From NCBI RefSeq assembly GCF_000165425.1, contig NW_001798964.1, forward strand, positions 4,813 to 68,812: 64,000 nt of DNA, written 5' to 3'. Of this stretch, positions 40,470 to 52,635 are shown piece after piece; the first letter of the stretch is position 1, and the number at the start of each line of letters is the position of its first letter. A program made the position numbers and the translations under genes. Below the pieces are notes generated by a model. The model had not been told where the DNA came from. It ran no database searches and was given only the letters and a program-made list of their open reading frames with translations. This DNA comes from Paramecium tetraurelia. Taxonomy: Eukaryota > Ciliophora > Oligohymenophorea > Peniculida > Parameciidae.

Positions 40470-41595
40470 TCAAACAATTTCAAATATTGATAATTTATTA
40501 GAAATATCACTGACAAGAACAGTGTTATTTCCAATACTCTCTATCCAATTAGGCTTATCTTTTATTTTTGCTCTTAACACTTAAACTGATTGATTCCAAA
40601 TAGCAAATGTCTGATCATTTGAAATTGTAACTATTTTATCATTTAAATAAGTGGTTCTCATCACTTTACTTTTATGAGCATCTATGACAAATTCAGGAAT
40701 TGGTGGTTTCTTATTTTTCTTTCTTTTCAGTTGTTGTACTTTGAAACAATAGACTTGTCCAGTTTCAGTTGATATTAGAATTGAATTATCTTTAGAAGTT
40801 GCAGAGTATATGACAGGAGGTGAAACAGTTAAAGGTGCATATTACAAATGGATTGTGCCTTTTATCAAATTAAAAATAATACTTAAATCAAATTTGAAGA
40901 GTATCTTTGCTTGAGATGCCTATTAGAGTATTGGTTGTTCTTCAATTTAGTGCTTATATTAATAATCCCATAGAATAATTTTATAGTCGAATCCTGTAGA
41001 TACATAGAGTTACTCTCCCTCATCTTGAATGAAATCTCCACTAAAACAAATCTGGATATTAGAAGTTTGATAAATACATTTTCATGTCCTTCTTTGAGAG
41101 TGGATTTAACATTGAGTTACCTATCAAAAATGGATGTACAACCACTAATAATAGAGAAGTATAATAATAATACGAGTCAAAGTTGGCAGAAATTAATTGC
41201 TATTGAGAATCAAAGGTTATTTAGTTGATTTCACTATCGTTTTCAGACTTTAAGGTACATGCTTTAACAATAATGTCTTATCTAATGTCAAACAATTGAA
41301 TCTGAATAGTATATAATAAATTACTTCATTATTCCTAGCTCCATAGACTTAAGTGTCTGATAGTAAACAATTGGCAGTTTGAGAATCTTCTACTTTACCA
41401 AGATTGAATAATTTGACAGATGATTACAATCTTAGATCATATAATCTCATTGTTGAATCTTCGGATATGGTGAGGAAAAGGTTATCGTTTTGTTTGGATG
41501 CACTGATACCTGTGATTGGCTGTTGGTGAACTGGTATGAAATTCAAAAATACTATTTTTCTCTGAAAAGACAAGTGTAGATTTCTCTGTTATCAT
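40470..41595 (-). CDS. WD40-repeat protein, 333 residues
   Basis: Spliced frame with introns 41531-41552, 41302-41324, 41145-41173, 41052-41077 and 40859-40882 (22-29 nt). Repeats are visible as ITGISASKQNDNLFLTISED + STMRLYDL, STLKEGHEN, LYVSTGFDYKIILWDY, VIYSATSKDNSILISTETGQ and KIVTISNDQTFAIWN. A KRKKNKK patch lies between blades 5 and 6. The size suits a single seven-blade propeller. Probably a scaffold in a larger complex; no closer family assigned. Stops 34 bp from the stop of the TMP gene. Confidence 0.85.
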
Positions 41596-41726
41596 GAATT
41601 TAATAATTATGTTAAATAATATAATTTTAAATTTTAATGGTATATTAAAAAATAAATAGATGTGATTCTACTTGAAAATAGGTTGATATATAATTAATAT
41701 TGATGAGAGGAGTATTAATATATAAT

Positions 41727-42423
41727 TCAAAAACTGCATTATTATTTCTAACTTTAAATAAGTTTGATAACACTGCTTTGTTGTAAATATATCTATGGAT
41801 TGATTTGCTTAAATTTCCTATGCTATATTTTGGCATATTTTAAATAGCAAGGCTAAATAAGATAATGAAATTAGGTTACTTTATTTTATGGATTGGTCTT
41901 CCATTTTCTGCCATTGAAATAATTATAGAAGTCTTTAAGGTATGACTTTGATTTGAGATTGATAAATGCATAACCAGGATTAACAGTACCATCAAATGGT
42001 AAATTGATATAATCAAATTTATTTTTGAATTTTGAATCAATTTCCATAATCAGCATTTCTTTAGTATAGTTCTATGGAATGTTTCTCATCATCAGGGTTG
42101 TTCTATTGTCTCCTTCAATCTATTATTGGTTTGATTACTTACATTAGTGATGTTGAAATCAAAAGATTGCTCACTCTCCTCTGATTTATCAAATACTCCT
42201 TGAATGAATTGCAATTATTCAGAATGTATGGGTGTTTGATTGCTGCTTATAAATATTTGAGACTCTAAGTCTAATCATCAAAGTTGTTACCATATGCTTC
42301 GAACGTGGTATTCAGAAAGTCATCAGATGTAGAGGAATCATCACTCTAATGTCCATCACTATCCTTTTGATTGAACTCATCTATCTCCTTAAACAATGAC
42401 AATTTGTAAAGTTTTCTCTTCAT
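41727..42423 (-). CDS. small Mei2-like RNA-binding protein (RRM_2 domain)
   Basis: Spliced frame of 208 codons with introns 42271-42290, 42120-42142 and 41853-41879. Residues 1-95 are acidic and Ser-rich. The RRM_2 (Mei2 C-terminal) domain follows: TTLMMRNIPQNYTKEMLIME, FDYINLPFDGTVNPGYAFIN, FYNYFNGRKWK and YLKYAKIQ. Mei2 proteins bind non-coding or messenger RNA and promote meiosis in fission yeast. This one consists of little more than that domain, like other short ciliate members. It is divergent from TFIP11 across 190 bp. The tail after YAKIQ is shorter and less conserved than usual. Confidence 0.88.
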
Positions 42424-42613
42424 AATTTAAATTAATTAACTACTTATTAATAATAAAACATTTAAATTATTTTTTTAACTATTATCAATTTCATGTAAAA
42501 TAATAGTCATATTTTAAATATCCATATTGGAATGAGGAAACATAACTACACATCTGCTTTAGAACACAATAAGAAAATAATATTATTATTATTTATTATA
42601 ATTAATTATATAA
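42424..42613. promoter_or_regulatory. 190-bp divergent promoter region
   Basis: Short A+T-rich spacer between the start codons of the Mei2-like and TFIP11 genes, so it must hold both core promoters. No specific element was identified. Confidence 0.4.
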
Positions 42614-44901
42614 ATGAATTGCGAGCGTCGTTCATTATTGGAAGTTGATAATAAATAATAAGAGTAGATGAAATAGAATCAAACTCAAACCCAATAAAAA
42701 TTGAACCTTATACAAGAACCTAATATACAAACTTAAGAAGAGAATCCATCCAATAAATTGAAAGACATTCACAAAGAATATCGCAAAAACCAAGCATTTA
42801 GTAACTTTATCAAATGTCATGTCCCACTATTCTCTTAAGTGGAGAAGGGAGTAACTGTCAAAATGATCAACCATAACATTGAAGCATAAAATTCAGATGC
42901 TAATAAATTAGGTAAAGTGAAAACTGTGCAATTCAACCTACAAAATAATTATCTCCATTCAATTGTAAAGCATCCTAGTGAATATCTAACTTTGAATGAG
43001 AAGTTTAATTTACAAAGAAGTATTCAACAATATGCAATGCAAAATAGATTTGATTCTACTTCAGAAGAAGAAGATGATGATGTCGAGGATTAACACTCTG
43101 TGATTGAAATAGTAGTCAAAGAATTAACCTAACAACCAAAGAGCATTTTGAAGAAATAGCCTAAGGAATTTAAACATGAAACAGACGATGATGAAGATTA
43201 TTATTAAAACAAAGGCTTGAGTTTTAAAGAAATAAGAAACCTAGAGAAGAAAGTTAAAGAACATGATTATGGTGTAGGGTTGGAATTACTCTAAAAATTA
43301 GGATTCAAATATGGTGAAGGTTTAGGAATTAATAGACAAGGCATTCTAGAACCTGTAATTCCTGTAAAAAAATAAGTATTTACAGGTACCTAATCAAATC
43401 AAAATAAGGCAAATGAGGAAGATTAAGTTTGGTTGTATGATCAACCTTATGAGACTAAAAATACAAAAAAGGCAGATAAAATATGGAGAAAAAGAAACTA
43501 GACAGACAATTAGCAAAATTCTTCATCATCATATTAATTAAATTCTAAAGACAATATTATTCAAGAATATTTAGATGAAGTTAAAGAATTGGCGTAGTCA
43601 GTCTAACATTTATTATTTAATAAATTAAGTAAATATGAAATCACTGAATAAATCATATAGTAAAAAAGAGATTAAACTATTAAATTAGAGATTGAAAAGG
43701 AAAAGATACTCAGCAATTTGGAAAAGCAAAAAGAAAGCATAAGAAAAAAGGAATCATTTTAAAAATATCTTCTCTTTTTTTAAGATGATGAAGTCTAAAT
43801 ATCTAATGAACCTTTTCCACTATATGAAAAATTTCTAGAATGCTTTATCAAACATCCTGATATGTTCATTTAATTCAACCTGATTGATGTGTTGATTAAA
43901 CAAGGAGTAGAGGATATCACAGAAAATACTAGAAATTGGGAAGGACCACATACAGACATACTTGAAAATGAATTTAAATACATCAATAAAATTGTGTATT
44001 TAGGAAAAGATGTTTTTATTTAATAATAATAAATGGCTACTACTTCAAATAGTAAAGATTAAAAAATTCTGATTATTGATAATGTAATTTCAGAAAACGA
44101 TTTCCTAAACTTAGAGACTATTGTTGATATACTAGTTAATCCTATAAAGTAAAAATTGATCAATTATATACATACCAAATATGATCCATGTTCAGATAAT
44201 TTATTATTAGAAATGCTTAAGTTGTGGACCACTGACATCTAATCAATAGAAATTGAAGAATTTCAAGGTTAAAAAGTGGAACAACTTAAATTATTTAATG
44301 CCAGAATTATTGAAAATATCAGTAATCTACTTGTTCCAAAATTACTATAAACAATTTCTAATTGGAGTATTAATGACTCCTTTTAACTTCACAAAATTAT
44401 ACTTCCATGGATGTCTTCACGATTTAATAACTAAGAATTATCAGATCTATTGATTGAAAAACTACTATCTATTGATTTAGACAATTAACCTGATTTCGGA
44501 TTAAGTGTTCTATCTCCATGGTCTAAACTTCGTGATATCTAATGGAATCAGATTCTTGAAAAATAAGTAATACCAAAAATGATTAGTTATATGTCAAGTT
44601 TAGATGCTACTAATTTTGATGATATCAAGAGAATTCTTCAGCATTTTGAACACATTCAAGATTACGCTGAGACTCTATTTGAACCTCTAATGGAGAAAAT
44701 AAAATAACATGTAAGTTTGAGAATGGAAGAAAATGTGAGTTGCAGAGATCCAGGAATTCATCAATCAATTTTGGAGTATGATATTAAGTTATATTATTTA
44801 GGTGGCTGAATGGTTGGGAATTGATTCTCTAAGATTAGGTATTGAGTAAGTCCAATCTTCTGTCTGCAAAATTTAAATTGATCAAAGAGAAGTTAATTTG
44901 A
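42614..44901 (+). CDS. TFIP11: TFIP11/Ntr1-like G-patch splicing factor
   Basis: Spliced frame of 753 codons with a single 26-nt intron (44776-44801) close to the end. An acidic N-terminal part (DSTSEEEDDDVEDQHS) precedes the G-patch: GVGLELLQKLGFKYGEGLGI followed by NRQGILEP. A coiled coil follows, then the GCFC domain (SVLSPWSKLRDIQWNQILEK-type segment, and LEWLNGWELIL at the very end, completed by the intron). TFIP11 with DHX15/Prp43 disassembles the spliceosome after intron release. The order G-patch then GCFC with W..GW at the end is diagnostic. In a genome with tens of thousands of tiny introns this factor should be essential. Confidence 0.92.
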
Positions 44902-44972
44902 TGATCATTTACTAATTAAATTATAAATTACTGAAGTTCTGATATTATATCATAAAATATATATAAAAGTAA

Positions 44973-45287
44973 TCAATCTGATTGAATCTCAAATTCCTTG
45001 AAGCATGATTTCCTTTTATTTTACAAATTTGAGTAACATAAAGATGGATTTAAATAATAAGGCTCCAAATGCTTTTATTATATTTGAGCTTTTAGTCTTG
45101 ACCTGAAATTGAATATTTCTTCATCTTAGTAATGTAAAAATATAATAGAGGAATCTGCAAAACTTACTTTTCTCTCTCCATGCTATTACATTAAATCTAT
45201 CTAATCTTCATCATCGGTTAAACTAAACTAATCCATTTTTTATTGCATTAATTCAAACTTAATTTTGGGACCTCTGCATGTAGTCAT
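44973..45287 (-). CDS. 104-residue hypothetical protein
   Basis: Intronless frame starting MTTCRGPKIKFELMQQKMDQ, acidic in the middle (FSLTDDEDQIDLMQQ), ending YSNLQNKRKSCFKEFEIQSD. Stop lies 72 bp from the TFIP11 stop (convergent). A GTAAGT inside it could begin an intron but no good acceptor lies within 35 nt. Unknown function. Confidence 0.55.
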
Positions 45288-45593
45288 ATTTTATAAAAGA
45301 TAAAAAATTTTAATTTGAAACAATATTATATATTATAATATTCTCTATTATTAAATAGAAATTTAAGAGAAATCTCCATTTAGAGTGCTACCATTTAATC
45401 ATCAAGAGTTGATCAAAATTAATTATAAAATATACTATTTTAATTTTGAGTTTAAGAGATAGCGTAATATTATTTGGATTCATATTTATAATTGAATTTT
45501 CAAATAATAATTATTATAATAATAATATATATTTTTATATTATTTTAAATAATTAAATGCCAATAATATTATTCAAACTGAAATTTAAAAATA

Positions 45594-46098
45594 ATGGTTA
45601 ATCTTCAATTTATTGACTTATAATTACATAATAAACCCTATGCTTCTATTTCAGATAGTTGGACAATCTCTAAATAAATACGTCAGCAAATATTTAATAT
45701 TGACTGGTTATTAAAGTTATTTTTCATTAAATGAATATAAATTCATTTAAAATACATCTCTGATGACCTCATTCGATTAATTATTTAGTAAAAACAGAAA
45801 TATTATGAAAAGGAGATTCACCAACTGATTAGTCAACAATGAGGAGATGATAAGAGACCAATTGGATTTATACTGTAAATAAATTAATATAGATAAGTAT
45901 TCAAATAAAGATTATTAGGATATAGGCTATATTAACGTTGATATATAAATTTTGATATGTCCTCTAGTGTGTATAATTAGTGCCAAATTTATAAGATTTA
46001 AGAATAATAGAAATTATTAATTCATATATTATGATTATATAGCGAGTCTTTTTTTAGATATTGCTGATAATATCTCCTAATTTTTGATTAATTTATGA
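45594..46098 (+). pseudogene. remnant of a short gene
   Basis: From the ATG at 45594 a frame reads MVNLQFIDLQLHNKPYASIS and on to DWLLKLFFIK. Protein-like text then continues in other frames (SDDLIRLIIQQKQKYYEKEI, DDKRPIGFILQINQYRQVFK, FIYYDYIASLFLDIADNIS) up to TGA 46096. It is interrupted by at least two TGA codons or frame changes that no normal intron explains. Family not recognised. The 306 bp before it (45288-45593) hold nothing recognisable. Confidence 0.35.
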
Positions 46099-46154
46099 CT
46101 TTAAAATGCAATTCAAGATTTTAGATAAACAATATTAATCTTAAAATATTCAAA

Positions 46155-47156
46155 ATGAACTCTTCGCAAAGCTCATTTACAGATCTTAATGATTGGGCTT
46201 TAATTTACTAGAATCTCTAAAAAATCCAACCAGAACAATTATCTTCAAAGCTCAATTTACTTTTCAAAAATCTACCCGACTTTAATGACTTTATTAAACT
46301 TTATGAGTGTTGTAAAATAGACACAGGAGATCTTTGGAATCAAAATGAGGAACTGTTATTACAGTTAATAGTTTTGAGTCTCAATCCAAAATGTATGAAG
46401 GTAGTAGAAATTAAAAATTTAGAATCGATTCAATTGGGAGAGAGTGCAAAGGATGATGCCTAAATTTTGGAGTCTGCCAGAATTGTACTTTAAATTCTAA
46501 TCTTTCTATAAACCACTTTTCCCAAGATAACCATGGTCAACCTTCGAAGAAAGAACGCTTTTACAGATTATTTTGTATATAAATCTCATTCACATTAGAA
46601 ACAATTCTAGTCGCTGCAAAATGAAATGGAGTACTATCGCATATTAATACAATCGCACTTGCAAGTCTGAGATATAAAGAAATGCGAAACAATGTCGAGA
46701 ACGATGGAATAATAAGTTGGATCCACAAATTAATAGGTAATCATATTCATAAAACATTACAGAGATCCATGGTCGAAGTCTGAAGAGTTAAACTTTCTAC
46801 AATTGCTCCTTCAGAATGGACGTAAATGGACTGAAATATCAATGAAATTGTCTATGATTACTAATTAAAGAAGAAGAACCGAATTTGCTTTGAAACATAA
46901 ATTCAAACAACTTAAGAAATACTATGGTAGATGATTAGTATATTTTTAAGGTTTGAGAGCCAAAAGGTTGTGTGATTTAAAAGTAAGTCCACATTGGAAT
47001 ATTTAGGAGGCTGACATGATTTCATACAAAATAGAGCTGCTTGAGGAGATCACTAAAAAGGGTCAGACTCAAAAATATTCTTTTTGTGAATTTTGGAGTT
47101 TTGATCATGAGTAGTGCTTAGTCTTCATAAAAAATGGTAGTCTGATGTAATTGTGA
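46155..47156 (+). CDS. Myb/SANT-repeat DNA-binding protein, first of a tandem pair
   Basis: Spliced frame of 309 codons with introns 46401-46422, 46737-46762 and 46927-46950. Three Myb-like repeats: around WNQNEELLLQLIVL, then PWSTFEERTLLQIILYIN with QCRERWNNKLDPQINR, then DPWSKSEELNFLQLLLQNG with the helix TEFALKHKFKQLKKYY. The middle repeat is the classic R2-type with REKW-like QCRERW. The C-terminus (WNIQEADMISYKIELLEE) is shared with the next gene. Likely a nuclear transcription factor. Without the third intron the frame would stop at a TGA at 46932, losing the conserved tail. Confidence 0.87.
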
Positions 47157-47282
47157 TATCTGGGCAATAACATATTTATTATTTAAAATGAATTAAAAAA
47201 TTTGAAAGATATTCAAGTTTCTGGGTTTTATATTCTCGCATTGCATAGCGATAAATTACATTATTGAAATATTATTTGGAAT

Positions 47283-48386
47283 ATGAACTTCCTCCATATT
47301 CAATCTTCTTAACTATCGACTGATGAATCATCTCACCCCTTAAATTCCAAATTAAACTTTGCGCAAATTCAAGCCGTAGATTTAAAACCATACAAGAAAA
47401 AATGGAGGCTACTTTTTCATCATGTTCCAAGTGCCAAAATTATAGAATCTATTTACTATGATATATAAGGTCAATCTGTTGACGACCGCGAGAGCAAAGA
47501 GGTTATCTTATTGCAATTCATTTTGTTGAATATGCAAGCTCCTTTCGACTTGAAATTGGTAATTTAAACGTAATTAGTCTTAGAATGAAGATAAATGGAT
47601 TCATATTAGTGAACTGATGCCAACCCATAAATCTCCTAAAGAGTGGGCTTAAATTTGCCAAAAGTTTGTTCACCAATCCGCATACAACAACCCATGGTCT
47701 GAGAGTGAAGATTAATTGCTTTTAGAGATTATTTTGTAATGAAATTATACTCATTTTAGACAATACCAGAGGATGAGGAAGGGAAACAAATGGAGCAAAA
47801 TTGCACGAGAACTAAATGAACGGAGTCTCAATAAGTGTATTCGCACACCCAAATAATGTAGAGAACGTTGGGGGAACAAGTTAGATCCATCCATAAATCG
47901 GTATGATTTTGAATTCATAATTTTAGTGATGAATGGACTGACGTCGAGGATCTACATCTTCTCTAACTTCTCTTGCAACTTGGACGAAGATGGGCTGATT
48001 TATCTATTCAATTATCACCATTTACCAACAATAAAAAAAGAACTGAATTTTCTTTAAAACATAGATTTAAAAAATTGATATCCAATTCAAATTGCATTGG
48101 TATTATTGTAATTTTATCAATTCTAGAATCCAATTCAATCAGAAGAACCAATTATTAAATTTCCTCCGATTGGGACAAGAAGGAAATCAATAAATTACTT
48201 TGTAAGATTTCTCAATTAGAAATGTACATCAATAAAGGAGAGGTTGACAACTTCTATTATCACCCTCTAACGAAGCAAATCCTACTCAATGAGTCAAACA
48301 AGATTGTTATCATAAAAGGGAGATCCAAAGTAGAATTGGATTTGTCAATTCTTTTTAATTCGACAAATTCAGAATCAAAAGATTGA
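47283..48386 (+). CDS. Myb/SANT-repeat DNA-binding protein, second of the tandem pair
   Basis: Spliced frame of about 333 codons; introns 47559-47583, 47736-47759, 47901-47926 and 48100-48126. A first repeat with NEDKWIHISELMPTHKSPKE, then PWSESEDQLLLEIIL with KQCRERWGNKLDPSINR, then DEWTDVEDLHLLQLLLQLGR with the helix TEFSLKHRFKKLI. The C-terminus (WDKKEINKLLCKISQLEMYI) matches the upstream paralog, so the pair arose by tandem duplication, clearly long ago since introns and sequence differ. The first intron could also end at 47577; both choices keep the frame. Confidence 0.87.
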
Positions 48387-48445
48387 AAAATTGAATAGTA
48401 TTCATCATAAATATTAAATTTATTATCTAATTTTTGATATTCTAA

Positions 48446-49270
48446 TCACCTCCTTTTTGAACCTACTTTATTTTGTTTCTCCTCTGATTATTCGAATGTT
48501 AAATAGAGGGAAATCCCAGAAATCAACAAGCAACAAGTTACCACGCAGGCAGCTCCAAACAAATACACATAAGAATAAGTTTAGGTTTAATCTTTTGCAT
48601 CGACTGCCTTGCAAATCAAGTTAGATTCCGCACATTAGATTTATCCCAATTTATTTTTTATGAAATTCCCAAATACATATAGGCTTGATCCAAACTATTT
48701 CTATAAAAAAATCTTATACTGCTATTCCTTCCTCTGTAACTTTCACACTAAATGCTTCCTTAACATTTTCAATTTATGAATCATTTTCTGAGGGTGGCAA
48801 TACTTTTTAGAATAATGAAGCCACAAAGGAATCTTTGTTAGTTACGTGGATCAGAACATTATGATTATTTTGATCCTTCAAATTAAATGCTTTGACCCAT
48901 TAAGTCTGAATAATGTCTTTGTTGTATTCGTGTAGTGTTCCTTTGACGCAAATAAATTTCTATATTTTGTTGACTTTTGAATGCACATAGGATGTTGGGG
49001 TTAACTGTCTTTGGATAGATTAAGATTTTACTCAGAAGTGCCAATGAAAGAGATGTCATTGACTTAGACTAAGGGTCCTTCTTTGCCCTCCTTATTCAAA
49101 GCATCAATCAAATATTAATAATCAGATTTTCCGCCATCTGCCAATCTTTTTGATTCCTTTTTGAACTTTAAGTAATTAGTATAGAGTCTTTTATAGATCA
49201 CATATCCTCCTGTTAATAATAGAGCATTTGCTAGTACCACTCCAGTCTTTATTAGTCCTTAAACACTCAT
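48446..49270 (-). CDS. 258-residue protein with two membrane segments, weakly GIDE/MUL1-like
   Basis: Spliced frame with introns 49009-49031 and 48695-48719. An N-terminal helix (LIKTGVVLANALLLTGGYVI) is followed by a basic stretch, a soluble domain (QWVKAFNLKDQNNHNVLIHV, VKEAFSVKVTEEGIA, FGSSLYVFGN) and a second helix (VYLFGAACVVTCCLLISGIS) near a basic tail GSKRR. Two helices flanking a beta-rich domain with a GSSLYVFGN-like turn recall the GIDE domain of mitochondrial ligase MUL1, but no RING follows. Treat as a hypothetical membrane protein. Confidence 0.68.
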
Positions 49271-49404
49271 TATTCTTATTATTATTAATCCAATAATCAA
49301 AGATTCTGTATTATAAATTAGCAAATTATAATACCGAATGTAAATCAATAACATATAGCAATGATTGCTTAATTAGAACAATTATTATTTTAAGTATTAT
49401 ATTT

Positions 49405-50424
49405 ATGGAATCTTCATTAAAAACCTCAAGCAGAAGCAAGAAAGCCTTGAATAAAGCACTTTCAAAAAATTATGCCACTAAAAGTAAGAATTTCAAATGA
49501 GCTAGTCATTGATCTGCTCTCAACTCAAACTTAGCTCTGTCTCTTTGGTTCAATTGGTAAGAGCGACTCTCCCACCAGTCGAATGAGGATTCTAAGAAGC
49601 CTGAGAATACGAACTCAAGAGGATTAATAAAATAGAGTAAGTAAAAGCTTCGATCTAAAAATTGTTCGTCACACAAGATAATAGCAGAGACGCAAGAGTG
49701 GTATTGAGCCATTGTCTGAGAAACAAGTATCCATCTCGATTGATTATGTTCTTAGATGCATCTTGATTGTTTGTATCCGAAGACTCAGGTGTCGTAATAG
49801 CAAATACTATTAAATGAGATTTAGAAGACGAAGGAGCGAAAGAAAACCATTTTCAAACGCATGTCGAGTATCTTAATCAAACATCAGACAACGCTTCGTA
49901 CCATTGGCAATCAGAACAGCACTAATAACCAAAGGAACAGTGAGTTGCAATTATTCATGCTTCAAGAATCCCAATAGCCAATTGATGAACCTGTCCTTTT
50001 GCAATCTCAGGAAGTGAAAAAGACGAAGCTTCGACAATTGGTAATAGACTCAGAACTCCCGAAGGTAGTCTTAAATATATCTCGAAAATGCAAGAAACCC
50101 TTTGCTTCGATTCAGAGTTATGTGAATCAAAAAACAGAGAAGCACCAATCTTAAAAAGATTTGGGAAGCAGCAACCCCTTTCTAAGTTATACATCTTGTC
50201 AAAGTCTTACAGAGATGAACACTTAATTTCATTCTAATTCTCCTTAGACTTAGAGAAAATTAGTATCTTTGAAAGCAGCTTGTCCTCTTCCAGAAATCAA
50301 GTTGATCTCTTCTGCTCGCAATTATACCAATACAAATGATATCAATTTTCTAAAGCAAAAGTGTAAGAATAGTATTTATTGTGCAGATTCACATAGAAAG
50401 AGGAGGATTGAGACTAAAGTATGA
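49405..50424 (+). CDS. 322-residue basic Ser/Lys/Arg-rich protein
   Basis: Spliced frame with introns 49484-49505 (22 nt) and 49727-49755 (29 nt). Begins MESSLKTSSRSKKALNKALS and continues as a basic, low-complexity chain (NEIQKTKERKKTIFKRMSS, VKKTKLRQLVIDSELPKVV, ISRKCKKPFASIQSY, HRKRRIETKV at the end). G+C is higher than in neighbours, and several antisense frames are open by chance. No domain recognised; a nucleic-acid- or cytoskeleton-bound protein is possible. The first intron choice is the least certain part of the model. Confidence 0.65.
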
Positions 50425-50522
50425 TAAAATTTAATTAAAATTTTCATTTTTTTCATGTTAATTATTGATTTTGTGATTACCTAAAATATTGTTTAAAATA
50501 AAAGAATAAATAAATAATAAAA

Positions 50523-52635
50523 ATGAATCCCTACAAGTATCAATCTTGTGACCTGCCAGATCATGATGCTGAGTACCTCAATATGGTGTGCATAGATGAG
50601 AAATGCAACAAGCGACAAATGTTGTGTTGCTATTGCTAATCGGAGCATCAAAAATGCAAGACCATCCCTCTGAGAAAGTTCACCAAACAATTTCAGGATC
50701 AACTAAATCAACTTACCTAGGAGACTTCCAAAGTAAAATACACTGAGTACTTTGATTCTCTCATTATTTTAGTCTGATACTATACTTTGATTAAATTGAA
50801 GCCACATTAGAATAGTCTCAGAAATTAATTAATGAAATATTCAATAAAACAAAATCAGCCATTCATGAGTACTTTTTCATCCATATCGATTTAGTGCCAA
50901 GAACTCAATATAATAAATGACTACTTCTGATGCCTAACCATAGAGTCAAGGCTGCATCCTACAAAAGTTCGAATCAGAACCATCCAAAGAAAACTTCTGT
51001 AAACTCCTGATTGAAATTGAGTCCTTCAAACCCAATTCTGATAAGTACTCATTTACACTCAAGAAAAATGCATCCAAATAATTGCCTCAATCTACTGAAA
51101 GTGTTGCAAATGGGAAGATCTATGCTTAACAATACTAAAGTGCAGCCAACACATTTACTGAATAATTCTTAAATCTCCATGAAGTTCTAAAGAGGAATAT
51201 CACTAACTTTTTTACAAGTGCTCCCACCAGAGTAACAGAACCAGACAATGATGGCAAACGCTTTGATAAATTCAAGTCTGACAACATCTTTACACAAGTC
51301 TCTCATCCCAATCAATAATAATAACAACAACCTAAATCAATCATCTCAATCGAAGATGATATAGATCCTCCTAAACCAAACAAAGAATAGAAACCAAGTT
51401 AAAAAAAGAAACAGAATGATGTTGTCTCTCTGCCCTCCGAAGAGGATGGATGCACTCTAAGTTAATTCAAGCAATATCTGGACAAATCAACCGCCAATAA
51501 AAAGGAATAAGGCAACAAATAAAATACTAATCCAATCCCACAATAAAAGTAATAATAGTAGGAAGTGATACAACCAAAATAACCTGAAATACCTAACAAT
51601 AAAGGTAATCATTTAGTAATACACCACTAGCATTGTCTTAAGATGACAATATTGGTGAGGGTGAGACTATCCTGAATGTTTAGGAATCTAAGGAATTTCA
51701 ATTTATGTTTGAAGGCTAGGAGATTACCAAGTTGATCTATTTGAATAAGAATCTGATTGGAGGAATAGGTGGAACCAAGTGCATGATCTTTGATGTTTCA
51801 CCTAAGGATTAGGAAAGACCGATAAGAATTCAAACACTCCAATATGATGTAGAATTTACTGACATAGCCTATTTGGAAATGGATGAAGAGAATGGATAAC
51901 TCTATTTGGCTACGAAGAAAGGCAATATGCTTACATATATAAAAGAAGGAGTTAAGAATATATCATTTAGACAGACTTACAGTTCGACTCACAGTTTGGA
52001 TAAGCCTGGAAACTTGTTTCTTTAGGTGAGTGCAGTAGATAAGTGTTTATACAGTGTAGGTGATGAGAAGACTATCAAGATTTGGTCAATGAAGACAATG
52101 AAGGAGTTGAAAAGAGTAGCAATACAGGATCTACCAACTGCCTTTCACTTAGACTACAAGATTGCCTTCGTTGGAGGAAGCAACTTCATTTAAATCTGGG
52201 AGCCAACCACGGGAGTTGTTACTCATATGAAAGGGTTGGATTCTAAGGTCACTAAAATATTGACAAATGACTAGAAGATGTTTGTGAGTATGATGCTCAA
52301 AATTAAGATCTATGATAAAGTTGGATTGGGAGAGTATCATCTATCCAAAGAAGTCACCTTTGGATAAATCTTTTCTATGCAATTATTGAAGACATGGCCG
52401 ATGCTTGTAATCTCATACATGGAGGTATCATCATATCATAATGTGTTAGAAATCAGTTGGCAAAGTCAGCTTGTATAATTATGTTGATGAATTGCAACCT
52501 GAAACTCTTGTGGATAGATTGGCATTGAGTTGTGCTGTGAAAGAGCAGGAGAGAGTTAATTATTTGGCATTTGGATTGAGTAATGGAATATGCTTAATAT
52601 ATAAGATGGAATAGACATTTTAGTAGTCACAATGA
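50523..52635 (+). CDS. B-box zinc finger and WD40-like propeller protein
   Basis: Spliced frame of 669 codons; introns 50747-50772, 50869-50894, 51605-51630 and 52425-52449. The N-terminus is a B-box-like Cys/His module (SCDLPDHDAEYLNMVC, CCYCQSEHQKCKTIPL). Then a helix, and a low-complexity linker rich in Gln, Pro and Ser (IISIEDDIDPPKPNKEQKPS). The C-terminal half is a WD40-type propeller (MFEGQEITKLIYLNKNLIGG, LYSVGDEKTIKIWSMKTMKE, KIAFVGGSNFIQIWEP, LAFGLSNGICLIYKME). TRIM-like layout without RING. The last codons overlap the 3' end of the convergent kelch gene by 9 bp. Confidence 0.85.

Noticed and set aside
49540-49612. tRNA-like stretch with a D-loop-like TTCAATTGGTAAGAG segment
   Set aside because: The stem partners do not pair, there is no T-loop GTTCGAATC in the right place, and the interval lies inside a well-supported spliced coding frame.
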